Positions 1 through 12,723 of a stretch of DNA of 64,000 bases are shown piece by piece. Each line of letters starts with the position of its first letter. Position 1 is the stretch's first letter. Below the pieces are notes generated by a model that was not told where the DNA came from, did no database searches, and worked only from the letters and a program-made list of their open reading frames with translations. The DNA lies in NCBI RefSeq assembly GCF_900232995.1, contig NZ_OCVX01000003.1:2765998-2829997 (forward strand). Reading direction: 5' to 3'. Position numbers and translations under genes: made by a program. This DNA comes from Mycobacterium simulans (GTDB lineage Bacteria; Actinomycetota; Actinomycetes; Mycobacteriales; Mycobacteriaceae).

Positions 1-662
1 CCCAGCCCGACCAGCCCGGCGGTGCGCCCGGCGATCTCCCAACCGCGGAAGCGCTGGTAAGGAATCATGCCGTCGCGAAACATATTGCCCGACCGCACAT
101 CTGCGTCGGCGGTCACGATATGGCGGGGGGGGGGGCCGCGCAGAACCACCCCCCTCTCCCCGGCCCCGCCGGCGGCTGGGGGCCGGGGGGGGTGCGCCCG
201 GGACGCCCGCCGCGCCGCGGCGGGCGCCGGGCCCGCCACGTGGGACGGATCGATACCCGTCGGTAGGTGTGCAACCATGCCGGGCTGCACACCTACCGGT
301 GGCACATGCGGAACGGGACCGGCATCGGGCGGGGTGACTCCCGCCGGGGCGGGGTTGCTTGGGTCCGCTACGAACTGGTTCACAGACGAGGCGACATTCT
401 TGGACTCGGTCGGTGCCGTCGGGTTGTGGGTGAACGCTTGCGCCGCCGCCATGAGCAGCTGCGTCGCCTGCGCCGGGTTGCTAGCCGCTTGCTGGATTAT
501 CGGACTCAACTGGGTCAACGCCGGAAGACCCGGCAGCTGTTGGGCGGGGTTGGGCGGCGGTGTCGCGGGGTCGGCTGCCGCGCTCGGACAAAGCGCGAGC
601 GCGGCAGCCGATGTGGCGACGACTGCGGCCAAACCTTTGGACAGACTCCAAGTGCTTGCCAC
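1..662 (-). CDS. Ala/Pro-rich secreted protein, Rv1157c-like (partial at window edge)
   Basis: I read this frame by hand on the minus strand. A GTG at 662 follows a purine-rich GGGAGA ribosome site, and the frame stays open to base 1, so the C-terminus lies outside the window. The first 31 or so residues form a signal peptide (hydrophobic Ala/Val/Leu core ending PSAAAD). A Pro/Gln/Ala-rich stretch follows, then a conserved-looking segment near the edge (FRDGMIPYQRFRGWEI). Position and composition match the conserved Ala/Pro-rich protein Rv1157c; its function is unknown. The reading frame runs through runs of 11 G (125-135) and 8 G (185-192) without breaking, where the protein becomes Arg/Pro/Gly-rich. 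Long plus-strand ORFs over this gene are shadows. Confidence 0.75.
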   Translation of the reverse strand, partial: MASTWSLSKGLAAVVATSAAALALCPSAAADPATPPPNPAQQLPGLPALTQLSPIIQQAASNPAQATQLLMAAAQAFTHNPTAPTESKNVASSVNQFVADPSNPAPAGVTPPDAGPVPHVPPVGVQPGMVAHLPTGIDPSHVAGPAPAAARRASRAHPPRPPAAGGAGERGVVLRGPPPRHIVTADADVRSGNMFRDGMIPYQRFRGWEIAGRTAGLVGL

Positions 663-708
663 GGTGTTCTCCCGGTCTTAAGTGATGGTCAGCCGTCTAA
701 CAGGTCGC

Positions 709-1425
709 TCAGGGCAGTGCGGCGAGCAACGTCTGCGGTTGATTCGACGGCGCAGCCGGCGCAGGGGCACCTGCGATCGGCAATCCGGGGATGGCTCCCG
801 ATGCAAGCCCCGGTAGCGCCGCCTGGGCGAGACCCGGAATGGCTGACGCCAAGCCGGGAAGCGCCGCTGCGGGCGCCGCCGGAGCCGCCGCAGGCGTCAA
901 TGGCGCGGTAACTCCCGGGATCGGAGCGTTCACCCCGGGAATGGCTGGAGTTGCAGGTGCGGGAGCTGGTGCGGCTGCGGCTGGTGCGGTGAGCCCCGGG
1001 ATCGGAGTGTTAACTCCCGGAATGGATGGAACTGCCGCGGGCGCGGGTGCCGCCGCAGCGGGTGCCGGCGAGGTGATCCCCGGGATCGGCGTGTTTACCC
1101 CGGGAATCGAGGGAACCGTCGCGGGCGCGGTGGCGGGAGCCGCGGGCGCGGCCGGTGTCAATCCGGGGATCAGGGAGGTCACTCCGGGTGCGGGGTCCGG
1201 CGCTCTCGGAGCGGCCAGCGGCGGGGTGGCGCCGAGAGCCGTCGCGAGGTTTTGCAGGATTTGGGGCGCGTTGGCGGCTGAACTGATCAGTTGCTGCGGA
1301 ATGTTGCTCACGGGGTCCGCCGGCGCCGGTGCCGGGTCTGCGTGGGCGATACCGCCCGTCAATAGTGCGGCGGACGAGCCGACTAAGACCGCGCCGGCGC
1401 GTACGTACGTCCAGATGGTTGGCAT
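709..1425 (-). CDS. Ala/Pro-rich secreted repeat protein, Rv1158c-like
   Basis: A 238-residue exported protein. Residues 1-30 are a signal peptide (hydrophobic core, cleavage around GGIAHADP). The mature part begins with a short helical segment (IPQQLISSAANAPQ). About four tandem Pro/Ala-rich units follow, built on the motif IPGVNTPIPG; the DNA shows matching repeats roughly 80 bp apart at 915-1110. It lies tandem with the Rv1157c-like gene, and both share the signal-peptide plus low-complexity design. Placement just before pimE matches Rv1158c of M. tuberculosis. No enzymatic motif is visible; a cell-wall or secreted structural role is only inference. Confidence 0.8.
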   Translation of the reverse strand: MPTIWTYVRAGAVLVGSSAALLTGGIAHADPAPAPADPVSNIPQQLISSAANAPQILQNLATALGATPPLAAPRAPDPAPGVTSLIPGLTPAAPAAPATAPATVPSIPGVNTPIPGITSPAPAAAAPAPAAVPSIPGVNTPIPGLTAPAAAAPAPAPATPAIPGVNAPIPGVTAPLTPAAAPAAPAAALPGLASAIPGLAQAALPGLASGAIPGLPIAGAPAPAAPSNQPQTLLAALP

Positions 1426-1634
1426 GACTCTCCCTGGTTGTCGAATGACAGGTCCCCATAGGGCCCGAGCTCGAAGCTATCGCGGTACAGATGTGACTCA
1501 AGTGACACGTGTGGCATTTATTGGATCGTTACTGAGACGAGTGGTTGCGGTGACCCGGCACTCGGACGGTCGCTAGAGTCGGGCGGATAGACACCACTAC
1601 AGCCGCCCCGGCGGCACGCGCGGCCCCGCTGCTG

Positions 1635-2777
1635 TTGGTCCTCAGCATCGCCGCGCGATTCGCCTGGACCTATTTGGCTCCCAACGGCGCAAACTTCGTC
1701 GACCTGCACGTGTACCTGGGCGGTGGAGCGGCGCTCGATAGTCCGGGCACGCTGTACAGCTACGTTTATGCCGACCAGACGCCGGATTTCCCGCTGCCGT
1801 TCACCTATCCGCCGTTTGCGGCGGTCGTCTTTTATCCGCTGCATCTGCTGCCGTTCGGCATGGTGGCTTTTATTTGGCAGGTGGCGACCATGGCCGCGCT
1901 GTACGGCGCGGTTCGGCTCAGCCAGCGCTTGATGGGCGTTGCTTCGGCTATTGGGGGCCCCGGCGGCCAGCCCGCCGCGATGCTATGGACCGCGGTCGCC
2001 ATCTGGCTTGAGCCGCTGCGCAGCACCTTCGACTACGGGCAGGTCAACGTGCTGCTGATGTTGGCGGTGCTGTGGGCGGTCTACACCACGCGGTGGTGGC
2101 TCTCGGGTCTGCTCGTCGGCGTGGCCTCGGGAATCAAGTTGACCCCGGCGATCGCCGGCGTTTATTTCCTCGGTGTTCGGCGCTGGCGCGCCGCCGCGTT
2201 TTCGGCGGTGGTCTTCCTTGCCACCATCGGCGTGTCGCTAGTCGTCATTGGGGATCAGGCCCGGTACTACTTCACCGACCTGCTGGGCGACGCTCGCCGG
2301 GTGGGACCGATTGCCACCTCGTTCAATCAGTCATGGCGTGGCGCGATTTCGCGAATCCTCGGTCACGACGCCGGCTTTGGTCCATTGGTCCTGGCAGCGG
2401 TTGCCGTGACCGCGGTACTGGCCATCCTGGCCTGGCGGGCGCTCGACTCGTCGGATCATCTCGGCAAGCTGCTGGTGGTCGAATTCTTCGGCCTGCTGCT
2501 GTCGCCGATTTCGTGGACCCATCACTGGGTGTGGCTGGTGCCGATGATGATCTGGCTGCTGCATGGACCGCTGCGGGAGCGTCTCGGCGCGCGGATCTTC
2601 GGCTGGGGCTGGTTGGCGCTGACCGCGGCCGGCGTGCCGTGGTTGCTGAGCTTCGCTCAACCAACGATCTGGGTGATCAGCCGCCCGTGGTATCTGGCCT
2701 GGGCCGGCCTGGTCTACGTGGTGGCGGCGCTGGCGACCCTAGGCTGGATAGCCGCGACGCGCCGAGCGCGCTATTGA
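1635..2777 (+). CDS. pimE: Polyprenol-phosphate-mannose alpha-1,2-mannosyltransferase PimE
   Basis: A multi-spanning GT-C/GT87-type glycosyltransferase that adds the fifth, alpha-1,2-linked mannose to PIM4 on the outer face of the membrane, giving PIM5. The protein opens with the GT-C periplasmic motif region ([14 protein letters not shown]), the early acidic residue (D of VDLHV) being typical. About ten hydrophobic helices follow. Neighbours match Rv1159. The TTG at 1635 is the first possible start. In-frame sequence upstream of it ([14 protein letters not shown], back to a stop at 1551) still resembles the mycobacterial N-terminus but has no ATG or GTG, so the true start is unresolved. Its 3' end overlaps the convergent hydrolase gene by 7 bp. 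Confidence 0.88.
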   Translation: MVLSIAARFAWTYLAPNGANFVDLHVYLGGGAALDSPGTLYSYVYADQTPDFPLPFTYPPFAAVVFYPLHLLPFGMVAFIWQVATMAALYGAVRLSQRLMGVASAIGGPGGQPAAMLWTAVAIWLEPLRSTFDYGQVNVLLMLAVLWAVYTTRWWLSGLLVGVASGIKLTPAIAGVYFLGVRRWRAAAFSAVVFLATIGVSLVVIGDQARYYFTDLLGDARRVGPIATSFNQSWRGAISRILGHDAGFGPLVLAAVAVTAVLAILAWRALDSSDHLGKLLVVEFFGLLLSPISWTHHWVWLVPMMIWLLHGPLRERLGARIFGWGWLALTAAGVPWLLSFAQPTIWVISRPWYLAWAGLVYVVAALATLGWIAATRRARY

Positions 2778-4243
2778 CGCCGGAAGAGGCGCCCGTGGTT
2801 GCGGAACCAAGCGATGTTGCCGTCTGGGCCGCGGACAAAATTAGATCGGGTGCCGACCGGTTTGTTGTCGGGTCCGAGGTCCAGGCCATAGTCAGGCCGG
2901 TAGAAGGCCAGCCCCATTGGGCTGCCCGGGTCGCCACTGCCATCGCCCACGGTGCCGTCAAGTTGGCCATTGCCGGCCCGAAATTCGATGACCGCTTGCT
3001 CAATAGCGCCGGATTCGTTTACCAGCTCGGCGACGTATCGCCCCTGGTAGGGCGCCAAATCATCGGCGCTGAAGTGCTGCGGTGTGGCGGGCAGGTTGCT
3101 GACCCCAGCGAAGCGCCGCAGCGCCCAGTCGTCGGCGAAAAGGTCGATGGCCAGCGCGGCTCCACCTTCGGAATTGGTGAGCAGGGTCATGGCGAAGTTG
3201 CGATCGGGCACCAAGAAGAATCCCGAACGCTGCCCGTTCCAGGTGCCGCCGTGCTGCGCGATCGTGACGTTCTCCGCGGATGGCCGCAGCATCCAGGTCA
3301 CACCCATCCCGGTGAGCTCGACCTGCAGCGTCCCGCCGGCACCCGGATTTGAGCGCATTGCCGTCAGTGCTTGCTGGCTTAGCAGCCGGGTGCCGTTGGG
3401 TGCGGTGCCGTCGCCGAGGTGAAACCTGGCGTAGCGCAGCTGATCTCGCACGTTGGAAATGAGCGCCCCAGTTGGATTGCAGCTGCGCGGAAAGGACCAA
3501 AAGCCGGTGTCGACAACCGGTTTGCCGTCGACCACGTTGTGGGCGACCGCGACATTCAGACCAATTATCTGATCGGAGAAGTAGTGGGTGTCGCCGAGCT
3601 GCAGCGGGTCGAGCAGCAGGTACTGCATCGCCGACTCGTAGGTCGATCCGGTGACGACCTCAATGATCCGGCCCGCTACCACCAAACCCGCGTTGTTGTA
3701 AGCGAATACGGCTCCCGGTGGGTTCAGCTGCGGTAGCCGAGTCATTGAGGCGACGTAGCGGGCCAGCGCGTCATCGCCGCGCCCGAAGTCCTGCACATCA
3801 TCCCCCATCCAGCCCGGGGTGTGATTGAGCAGTTGGCGGACCGTCACCGTGGCGCTGGCCGTTGGGTCGGCAACGGCGAACTCGGGAAGATATCGGCGCA
3901 CCGGAGCGTCCAGGTCCACCTTGCCCTCATCCACCAGTCGCATCATCGCTGTACCGGTGAATGTCTTTGTGGTGGAACCGATCCGGAACACCGTGTCGGC
4001 GTCGACAGGTACCGGATGGTCGATATTGGTGACTCCGTAGCCCTTGACATATTCTTGACCACCGGCCCAGACGCCAACCGCGGCACCCGGGATCCCATAC
4101 GCCTTCATGCCAGCAGTGATCTTGCTATCGAGCTCGTCAAACGCTGCGGCGAGGCCCGAAGATTTCGACGAGCACGACGACAGGCCGAGTGCCGCTGCTC
4201 CCGCCATGGCGCCGCCCAACAGGGCGCGTCGGGTCACCGTCAC
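2771..4243 (-). CDS. Tat-exported beta-lactamase-family serine hydrolase lipoprotein
   Basis: A 490-residue class C beta-lactamase/esterase-fold protein. The N-terminus has a twin-arginine motif (VTRRALLGG), a hydrophobic core and a lipobox ending LSSC, predicting a Tat-exported lipoprotein. Family motifs visible are the nucleophile SxxK (STTK near residue 92), YNN (AYNNAGLV) as the YxN motif, and HGG near the C-terminal third. The C-terminal 100 residues resemble the small domain seen in D-aminopeptidase-like members. Substrate is unknown: peptide, ester or beta-lactam are all possible. Its start overlaps the upstream hydrolase stop by 4 bp, so the pair is translationally coupled. A signal-less homologue lies at 53.5 kb in this window. 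H37Rv lacks this pair between pimE and phhB. Confidence 0.8.
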   Translation of the reverse strand: MTVTRRALLGGAMAGAAALGLSSCSSKSSGLAAAFDELDSKITAGMKAYGIPGAAVGVWAGGQEYVKGYGVTNIDHPVPVDADTVFRIGSTTKTFTGTAMMRLVDEGKVDLDAPVRRYLPEFAVADPTASATVTVRQLLNHTPGWMGDDVQDFGRGDDALARYVASMTRLPQLNPPGAVFAYNNAGLVVAGRIIEVVTGSTYESAMQYLLLDPLQLGDTHYFSDQIIGLNVAVAHNVVDGKPVVDTGFWSFPRSCNPTGALISNVRDQLRYARFHLGDGTAPNGTRLLSQQALTAMRSNPGAGGTLQVELTGMGVTWMLRPSAENVTIAQHGGTWNGQRSGFFLVPDRNFAMTLLTNSEGGAALAIDLFADDWALRRFAGVSNLPATPQHFSADDLAPYQGRYVAELVNESGAIEQAVIEFRAGNGQLDGTVGDGSGDPGSPMGLAFYRPDYGLDLGPDNKPVGTRSNFVRGPDGNIAWFRNHGRLFRRQ

Positions 4244-5811
4244 GGTAGTGGCGGCGCGATGGCGTAGGGCGGCGGCTGTGTCGAGTTGATACAGCTGGTG
4301 TCGGGCTGCTGTGGGGCGTTGAAGAACGACGCGATGATCGCGGCGCCGCAGCGGTCGGTGTATATGCCGTGGGCTACGCCGGGGACCGTTACCGAGATGG
4401 CATGCGGAAGATGCTGGGCCACATACTGTCCCGATGCCGGTCCGGTCTGCCCGTCATAGCTGCCGGACAACACCAGCGCCGGGAATGTGCCGTCGGCTAC
4501 CCCGCGCACCCAATCGGCGGCCTTCGGTACATTCCACGCGGAGCAGGCCTGGCGCAGGAACGGTAGTTGCGGCGCTTGGGCGCGCACCGAATCGGGCAGG
4601 GCCGCGAAATCCTGTCGGGCGGCACGGAGTTGGTCGTCTTCGGACTCGAACGGCACCCATTCGCTGCACCAGACGCTCAGGGTCAGGCCCCAGCCCATCA
4701 TCCCGACTCTGCTGGGAGTCGTCCAGACCCAAGCCCAGCGCTGGGCGACCCGCGCCGGATTGCCATGCGCGAGTTCGTCGATCGCGGCGGGCAGTTCGGC
4801 CGGGAAGTGGGTGCCCAGGGTGACCATCCAGTTCAGCAGGGTGCCTCCGTCTATGACCACCTTCGTCTCGCCGACCCCCTCGACGTTGACCGTCGTGGTG
4901 GTGGGATGCGCCTCGAGTTGGTTGACCAGCCGGACGAAGGTGTCGCCAAGGTTGGGATAGCGTGCTTGGCATTCAGGTTGCACGGTGCACGCGCTCATCA
5001 TGTTGTCGAATGCTTCCCGCGCGCTGCCCCAGGTCCAACTTGGACTCGCGATCGACGGCGGCGCCACTCCGTCGAGGGCCAGGGACCGGATAGCCGGTGC
5101 GTCCAGCCGCGAGTAGAGCAATGCCAGGTCGGTGCCGTAGGAGTGGGAGAACACATTCCACTGATTGATGTGCAGCGCATTGCGCAGATCGATCAGGTCG
5201 TAGGCGCTCTCGGTGGAGTTGAAGGCCGCTAGGTCGGCGCCGCCGGCCAGGCGGTCGCGGCAGGTCTTTGCCGCCTGCACATACTCGTCGCCGGTGCTGG
5301 CCGCGTCATAGACCAGGCCCACCCGGCGAGCGAAAAACCGATCGATCTCTGGACAGGTCAGCGCGGGCTGCGACGAGTGATTGCCGCGTTGCGACAGCAG
5401 GATCAAATCCCGGTTGCGGTTGAGTCCCACGCCGTCGGCGATCGGCGGATCCACGATCGCGTCCTCACCTGGTCCGCCGGTGATAAAGACGATCGGGTCC
5501 GCGATTGCCGGCTGAGTTTCCGAGGGAATGACCGCAACCGCCAACCGCAGCGTGCGCCCGCCGGGCTTGGTGCGATTTTCGGGAACCACCAGCGTCGCGC
5601 AGTGTGCAGCTTGCAGCTCCGGCACCGGTTGCGGGGTTGCCGGGCAGGGGCCCGGCTGGTACTGCACAGGCGGGTGCGACACCGTTGTTGGCGCCGCCGC
5701 CGCTGACGGTTTGCCGCTAGGGGGTGACTCAGAATGTGTGCAGGCTACGCACGTCATTGCCAGCGTTACCGCCAGCGCGAAACCGATTCGGGGCGATCCG
5801 TGTAGCGCCAT
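4240..5811 (-). CDS. TAP-like alpha/beta-hydrolase lipoprotein
   Basis: A 523-residue secreted serine hydrolase related to Streptomyces tripeptidyl aminopeptidases and mycobacterial Caes/TAP-like esterases. The N-terminus is a lipoprotein signal (TLAMTCVAC, Cys about residue 24), followed by a Ser/Pro/Ala linker. The alpha/beta-hydrolase core shows the oxyanion region ITGGPGE, the nucleophile elbow FSHSYGTD, and the C-terminal TAP domain with the likely catalytic His in GVAHGIY. It is the first gene of a two-gene operon with the beta-lactamase-family lipoprotein (4-bp overlap), suggesting both act on related cell-envelope or peptide substrates. The exact substrate cannot be told from the sequence. 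Confidence 0.8.
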   Translation of the reverse strand: MALHGSPRIGFALAVTLAMTCVACTHSESPPSGKPSAAAAPTTVSHPPVQYQPGPCPATPQPVPELQAAHCATLVVPENRTKPGGRTLRLAVAVIPSETQPAIADPIVFITGGPGEDAIVDPPIADGVGLNRNRDLILLSQRGNHSSQPALTCPEIDRFFARRVGLVYDAASTGDEYVQAAKTCRDRLAGGADLAAFNSTESAYDLIDLRNALHINQWNVFSHSYGTDLALLYSRLDAPAIRSLALDGVAPPSIASPSWTWGSAREAFDNMMSACTVQPECQARYPNLGDTFVRLVNQLEAHPTTTTVNVEGVGETKVVIDGGTLLNWMVTLGTHFPAELPAAIDELAHGNPARVAQRWAWVWTTPSRVGMMGWGLTLSVWCSEWVPFESEDDQLRAARQDFAALPDSVRAQAPQLPFLRQACSAWNVPKAADWVRGVADGTFPALVLSGSYDGQTGPASGQYVAQHLPHAISVTVPGVAHGIYTDRCGAAIIASFFNAPQQPDTSCINSTQPPPYAIAPPLP

Positions 5812-5893
5812 CGCAGGACATGCTCACACATCGCAGCGTCGGCCGGGTACGAAAACGCCTGTTATTTTGCACCGGCGCGTCGAGCGTCACGTT

Positions 5894-5923
5894 AGCGTGG
5901 CTCCCGACGTCCAGCGCCACGCT
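5894..5923. repeat. Inverted repeat downstream of phhB
   Basis: AGCGTGGC at 5894-5901 is repeated as GCCACGCT at 5916-5923, separated by 14 bases. It lies in the 167-bp gap between phhB (whose stop is at 5979 on the minus strand) and the TAP-like hydrolase start. It could act as a factor-independent terminator lacking a U tract, but that is inference. Confidence 0.4.
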
Positions 5924-5931
5924 CGCGTGTC

Positions 5932-5955
5932 CCCCGCAAGCGGGCGGTACCCCCA
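5932..5955. repeat. Small dispersed palindromic repeat (CCCGCAAGCGGG type), copy 1
   Basis: The sequence CCCCGCAAGCGGGCGGTAC followed by CCCCA contains the hairpin CCCGC-AA-GCGGG. A near-identical copy (CCCCGCAAGCGGGAGGTGCC) lies at 51020-51041 between cysD and stf0. Both copies are intergenic. I recall this being a common short intergenic repeat in mycobacteria; the two copies here support it directly. Confidence 0.55.
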
Positions 5956-5978
5956 GCTCGGCGCAAATGCGGGCCGGG

Positions 5979-6263
5979 TTAGCTTCCGATCATGTCGTTG
6001 ATATCGCGTGCCATGTCGATGTCGTTCTTGGTAATGCCACCCGCTGAATGCGTCACTAGTGCGAAAGTCACTGTCCGCCAACGGATATCGATATCAGGGT
6101 GATGATCCTTGGCTTCGGCGTGCTCCGCCACCCGGCGCACGGCGTCAATACCGTCGAGAAACGTCGGAAACTTGATCGATCGGCGCAGGGTACCCTCGGC
6201 GTGCTTCCAGCCATTCAGGTCGGGCAGTGCGGCGTCTACTTGCTCATCCGTTAACACAGCCAT
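5979..6263 (-). CDS. phhB: Pterin-4-alpha-carbinolamine dehydratase (PhhB/PCD family)
   Basis: A 94-residue cytoplasmic protein that dehydrates 4a-hydroxytetrahydropterin. The family signature is visible: [13 protein letters not shown], with the paired histidines and Pro, then the conserved Trp, a His about ten residues on (THSAGG) and an Asp. The start is the ATG at 6263 (MAVLTDEQ); the longer frame to 6716 upstream of it runs antisense through mutT2 and is not credible. The gene is divergent from mutT2, 24 bp away, as for Rv1159A and Rv1160. Mycobacteria lack a clear pterin-dependent hydroxylase here, so the physiological substrate is uncertain. Confidence 0.88.
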   Translation of the reverse strand: MAVLTDEQVDAALPDLNGWKHAEGTLRRSIKFPTFLDGIDAVRRVAEHAEAKDHHPDIDIRWRTVTFALVTHSAGGITKNDIDMARDINDMIGS

Positions 6264-6287
6264 ACCTCGACGGTATACCGTCTGGCC

Positions 6288-6680
6288 ATGCCGACCCAGA
6301 TCGTCGTCGCCGGGGCCATCATCTCCGGTGCAACGGTCCTGGTGGCGCAGCGGGGTCGGCCACCGGAATTGGCGGGTCGGTGGGAACTTCCCGGCGGTAA
6401 GGTTGCCACCGGTGAAACCGAGCGTGCCGCGCTGGCTCGCGAGCTGGCCGAGGAACTGGGAGTTGAGGTCAGCGACGTCGCGGTGGGCCACCGCCTCGGC
6501 GGCGATGTTCGATTGGATGACACGACGACACTGCGCGCATATCGGGTGCGGCTGCTTCGTGGCGAACCGCACGCGCGCGACCACCGGGCGCTGCGCTGGG
6601 TCACGGCGGCCGAACTGCGCGACGTCGACTGGGTGCCGGCCGATCGCGCCTGGCTTGACGACCTGACTCGAGAGCTCTGA
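6288..6680 (+). CDS. mutT2: Nudix (d)NTP pyrophosphohydrolase MutT2
   Basis: A 130-residue Nudix hydrolase. The Nudix box is complete: G-x5-E-x7-REL-AEELG beginning at the glycine of GGKVATGE (about residues 38-60), with all metal-binding glutamates present. MutT2-type enzymes hydrolyse oxidised or modified pyrimidine and guanine nucleotides (dCTP and 8-oxo-dGTP have been reported) to monophosphates, cleaning the nucleotide pool. Start ATG 6288 gives MPTQIVVAG, typical of the family. The gene lies just upstream of narG and divergent from phhB, as in Rv1159A-Rv1160-Rv1161. Confidence 0.9.
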   Translation: MPTQIVVAGAIISGATVLVAQRGRPPELAGRWELPGGKVATGETERAALARELAEELGVEVSDVAVGHRLGGDVRLDDTTTLRAYRVRLLRGEPHARDHRALRWVTAAELRDVDWVPADRAWLDDLTREL

Positions 6681-6715
6681 GTACGCAGCCCGTTTGCAGC
6701 AAACATACAGGCCCA

Positions 6716-10468
<3,753 letters not shown>

Positions 10469-10471
10469 GCA

Positions 10472-12070
10472 ATGAAGATAATGGCGCAGATGGCGATGGT
10501 GATGAACCTCGACAAATGCATTGGGTGCCATACCTGTTCGGTGACCTGCAAGCAGGCCTGGACCAATCGCCCGGGAACGGAGTACGTGTGGTTCAACAAC
10601 GTCGAGACCCGTCCCGGTGTGGGCTATCCGCGCACCTACGAGGACCAGGGTCGGTGGCGCGGGGGATGGATGCGGGATGCGAAGGGCAGGCTCCGGTTAC
10701 GTGACGGCGGACGTTTCGCAAAGCTGTTGCGCATCTTCGCCAACCCCAAACTGCCCAACCTCGGCGACTACTACGAGCCGTGGACCTACGACTACGAAAA
10801 CCTGACCCAGGCGCCAGCCGGCGACACCTTTCCGACGGCGGCGCCGCGCAGCCAGATCACCGGCCAGCCGTTGAAGCTGTCGTGGGGCTCGAATTGGGAC
10901 GACAACCTCGCCGGCTCACCGGAAATCGTGCCCAGCGACCCGATCCTGCAAAAGGTCAGCCACCAGGTGAAGCTGAAGCTCGAAGAGACCTTCATGTTCT
11001 ATTTGCCGCGCATTTGCGAGCACTGCCTCAATCCGTCGTGCGTGGCCTCGTGTCCATCGGGGGCGATGTACAAGCGCACCGAGGACGGCATCGTGCTGGT
11101 CGACCAGGACCGCTGCCGTGGCTGGCGGATGTGCGTGTCCGGATGTCCTTACAAGAAAGTGTATTTCAACCACAAAACCGGCAAGGCTGAAAAGTGCACG
11201 CTGTGCTATCCGCGCATCGAGGTGGGGTTGCCGACGGTGTGCTCGGAAACCTGCGTGGGTCGGCTGCGTTACCTCGGGCTGGTTCTTTACGATGTCGACC
11301 GAGTGCTCGAGGCGGCGTCGGTGGAAAACGACACCGACCTGTATGAGGCGCAACGCCGGATTCTATTGGACCCCAATGATCCTGAGGTAATCGCGGGTGC
11401 GCGGGCGCAGGGCATCTCGGCGGAATGGATCGAAGCCGCGCAGCGGTCTCCGGTGTACGCGTTGATCAACACCTACCGGGTGGCGCTGCCGCTGCACCCG
11501 GAATACCGGACCATGCCAATGGTTTGGTACATCCCGCCGCTGTCACCGGTGGTCGATGCCGTCAGCCACGACGGGCACGATGGCGAGGATCTGGGCAATC
11601 TGTTCGGCGCCCTGGAGGCACTGCGCATTCCGATCCAGTACCTGGCGGAGCTGTTCACTGCGGGCGACACCGAGGTCGTCGCAGGAGTGCTGCGCAGGTT
11701 GGCGGCGATGCGGTCCTATATGCGCGATATCAACCTGGGCCGCGAGACCCAGCCGCACATCCCGCAGGCGGTCGGGATGACCGAGGAACAGATCTACGAG
11801 ATGTACCGGCTGTTGGCGATCGCGAAATACGAAGAGCGCTATGTCATTCCGACGGCATATGCCGCGGACCTGCCGGGCGCAGAGATGGCCGAGGATACGG
11901 GGTGTTCGTTGTCGTTCGACGGTGGACCGGGCATGTACGAACCCGGGCCGATGCCGGTCGCGGTCGAAACTTTCCATGCGTTGCGGCACCGACAAACACA
12001 GACGAACCTGCTCAACTGGGACGGCAGGGGTAAGCCCGCCGGCCTCTTCCCGGACAGGGTCGACCGATGA
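10472..12070 (+). CDS. narH: Respiratory nitrate reductase beta subunit NarH
   Basis: The iron-sulfur electron-transfer subunit carrying electrons from NarI haem to NarG. Four Cys clusters are visible: CIGCHTCSVTC near the N-terminus, CEHCLNPSCVASCPSG, CRGWRMCVSGCPYKK and CTLCYPRIEVGLPTVC. The Trp in CRGWRMC at a normally Cys position is the hallmark of the [3Fe-4S] cluster of NarH, so it is expected rather than a defect. The gene starts 3 bp after narG and its stop overlaps the narJ start by 4 bp. Length 532 residues fits the family. Confidence 0.96.
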   Translation: MKIMAQMAMVMNLDKCIGCHTCSVTCKQAWTNRPGTEYVWFNNVETRPGVGYPRTYEDQGRWRGGWMRDAKGRLRLRDGGRFAKLLRIFANPKLPNLGDYYEPWTYDYENLTQAPAGDTFPTAAPRSQITGQPLKLSWGSNWDDNLAGSPEIVPSDPILQKVSHQVKLKLEETFMFYLPRICEHCLNPSCVASCPSGAMYKRTEDGIVLVDQDRCRGWRMCVSGCPYKKVYFNHKTGKAEKCTLCYPRIEVGLPTVCSETCVGRLRYLGLVLYDVDRVLEAASVENDTDLYEAQRRILLDPNDPEVIAGARAQGISAEWIEAAQRSPVYALINTYRVALPLHPEYRTMPMVWYIPPLSPVVDAVSHDGHDGEDLGNLFGALEALRIPIQYLAELFTAGDTEVVAGVLRRLAAMRSYMRDINLGRETQPHIPQAVGMTEEQIYEMYRLLAIAKYEERYVIPTAYAADLPGAEMAEDTGCSLSFDGGPGMYEPGPMPVAVETFHALRHRQTQTNLLNWDGRGKPAGLFPDRVDR

Positions 12071-12723
12071 AGCTGTTGTCCCGAGCCCGCGACAGCGCTC
12101 TGCAAGACCGGCTGGTGTGGCAGTGCGCCTCCCTGCTGCTCGCCTATCCCGATGACGGCCTGGTGCAACGACTCGACACCGTCGATGAGCTGCTGGGCCA
12201 TGTCAGCGGACCGGCGGCGGGGCTGCTGGCCCGGACGGCGGCGGCGTTGCGTGCCCGCGATCCGATGGCCGCCGCGGCGCACTACGTCGAGACCTTCGAC
12301 ATGCGCCGGCGCGCCACCATGTACCTGACGTACTGGACCGCTGGCGACACCCGCAACCGCGGTCGCGAGATGCTGACCTTCGCCACCGCATATCGGGACG
12401 CTGGTGTCGAGCCGCCACGCCAAGAAGCGCCGGATTACTTGCCCGTCGTACTAGAATTCGCCGCTACTGTCGCTCCCGAGTCTGGTCGCAGGCTGCTCGC
12501 CGAGCATCGGGTCCCGATCGACGTGTTGCGTGGCGCCCTGGCTGACGCCAACTCCCCGTACGAACACACCGTGACGGCGGTCTGCCAGACCTTGCCGGCA
12601 GCCACCGACCAGGACGTGCGCCGGGCACAGCACCTAGCAGCTTCCGGTCCGCCTGCGGAAGCCGTTGGGCTGCAGCCGTTTACCTTGACCGTCCCGCCCA
12701 AACGCGCCGGTGGCCGGGCATGA
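12067..12723 (+). CDS. narJ: Nitrate reductase molybdenum cofactor assembly chaperone NarJ
   Basis: A 218-residue chaperone of the NarJ/DmsD (TorD-like) family needed to insert the molybdenum cofactor into NarG and to hold NarGH off the membrane until maturation. The all-helical pattern and the ACYLLAYPDDG-like start (CASLLLAYPDDGL) are typical, as is the conserved YVETFD-RR motif (ETFDMRRRATMYLTYW). It overlaps narH by 4 bp and narI by 4 bp, so the three genes are translationally coupled. Confidence 0.92.
   Translation: MKLLSRARDSALQDRLVWQCASLLLAYPDDGLVQRLDTVDELLGHVSGPAAGLLARTAAALRARDPMAAAAHYVETFDMRRRATMYLTYWTAGDTRNRGREMLTFATAYRDAGVEPPRQEAPDYLPVVLEFAATVAPESGRRLLAEHRVPIDVLRGALADANSPYEHTVTAVCQTLPAATDQDVRRAQHLAASGPPAEAVGLQPFTLTVPPKRAGGRA

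Noticed and set aside
791..1576. 261-codon plus-strand ORF, Gly/Ala-rich
   Set aside because: It is antisense to the Rv1158c-like gene. Its PGRS-like look comes from the complementary Ala/Pro repeats, and no PE domain or ribosome site is present.
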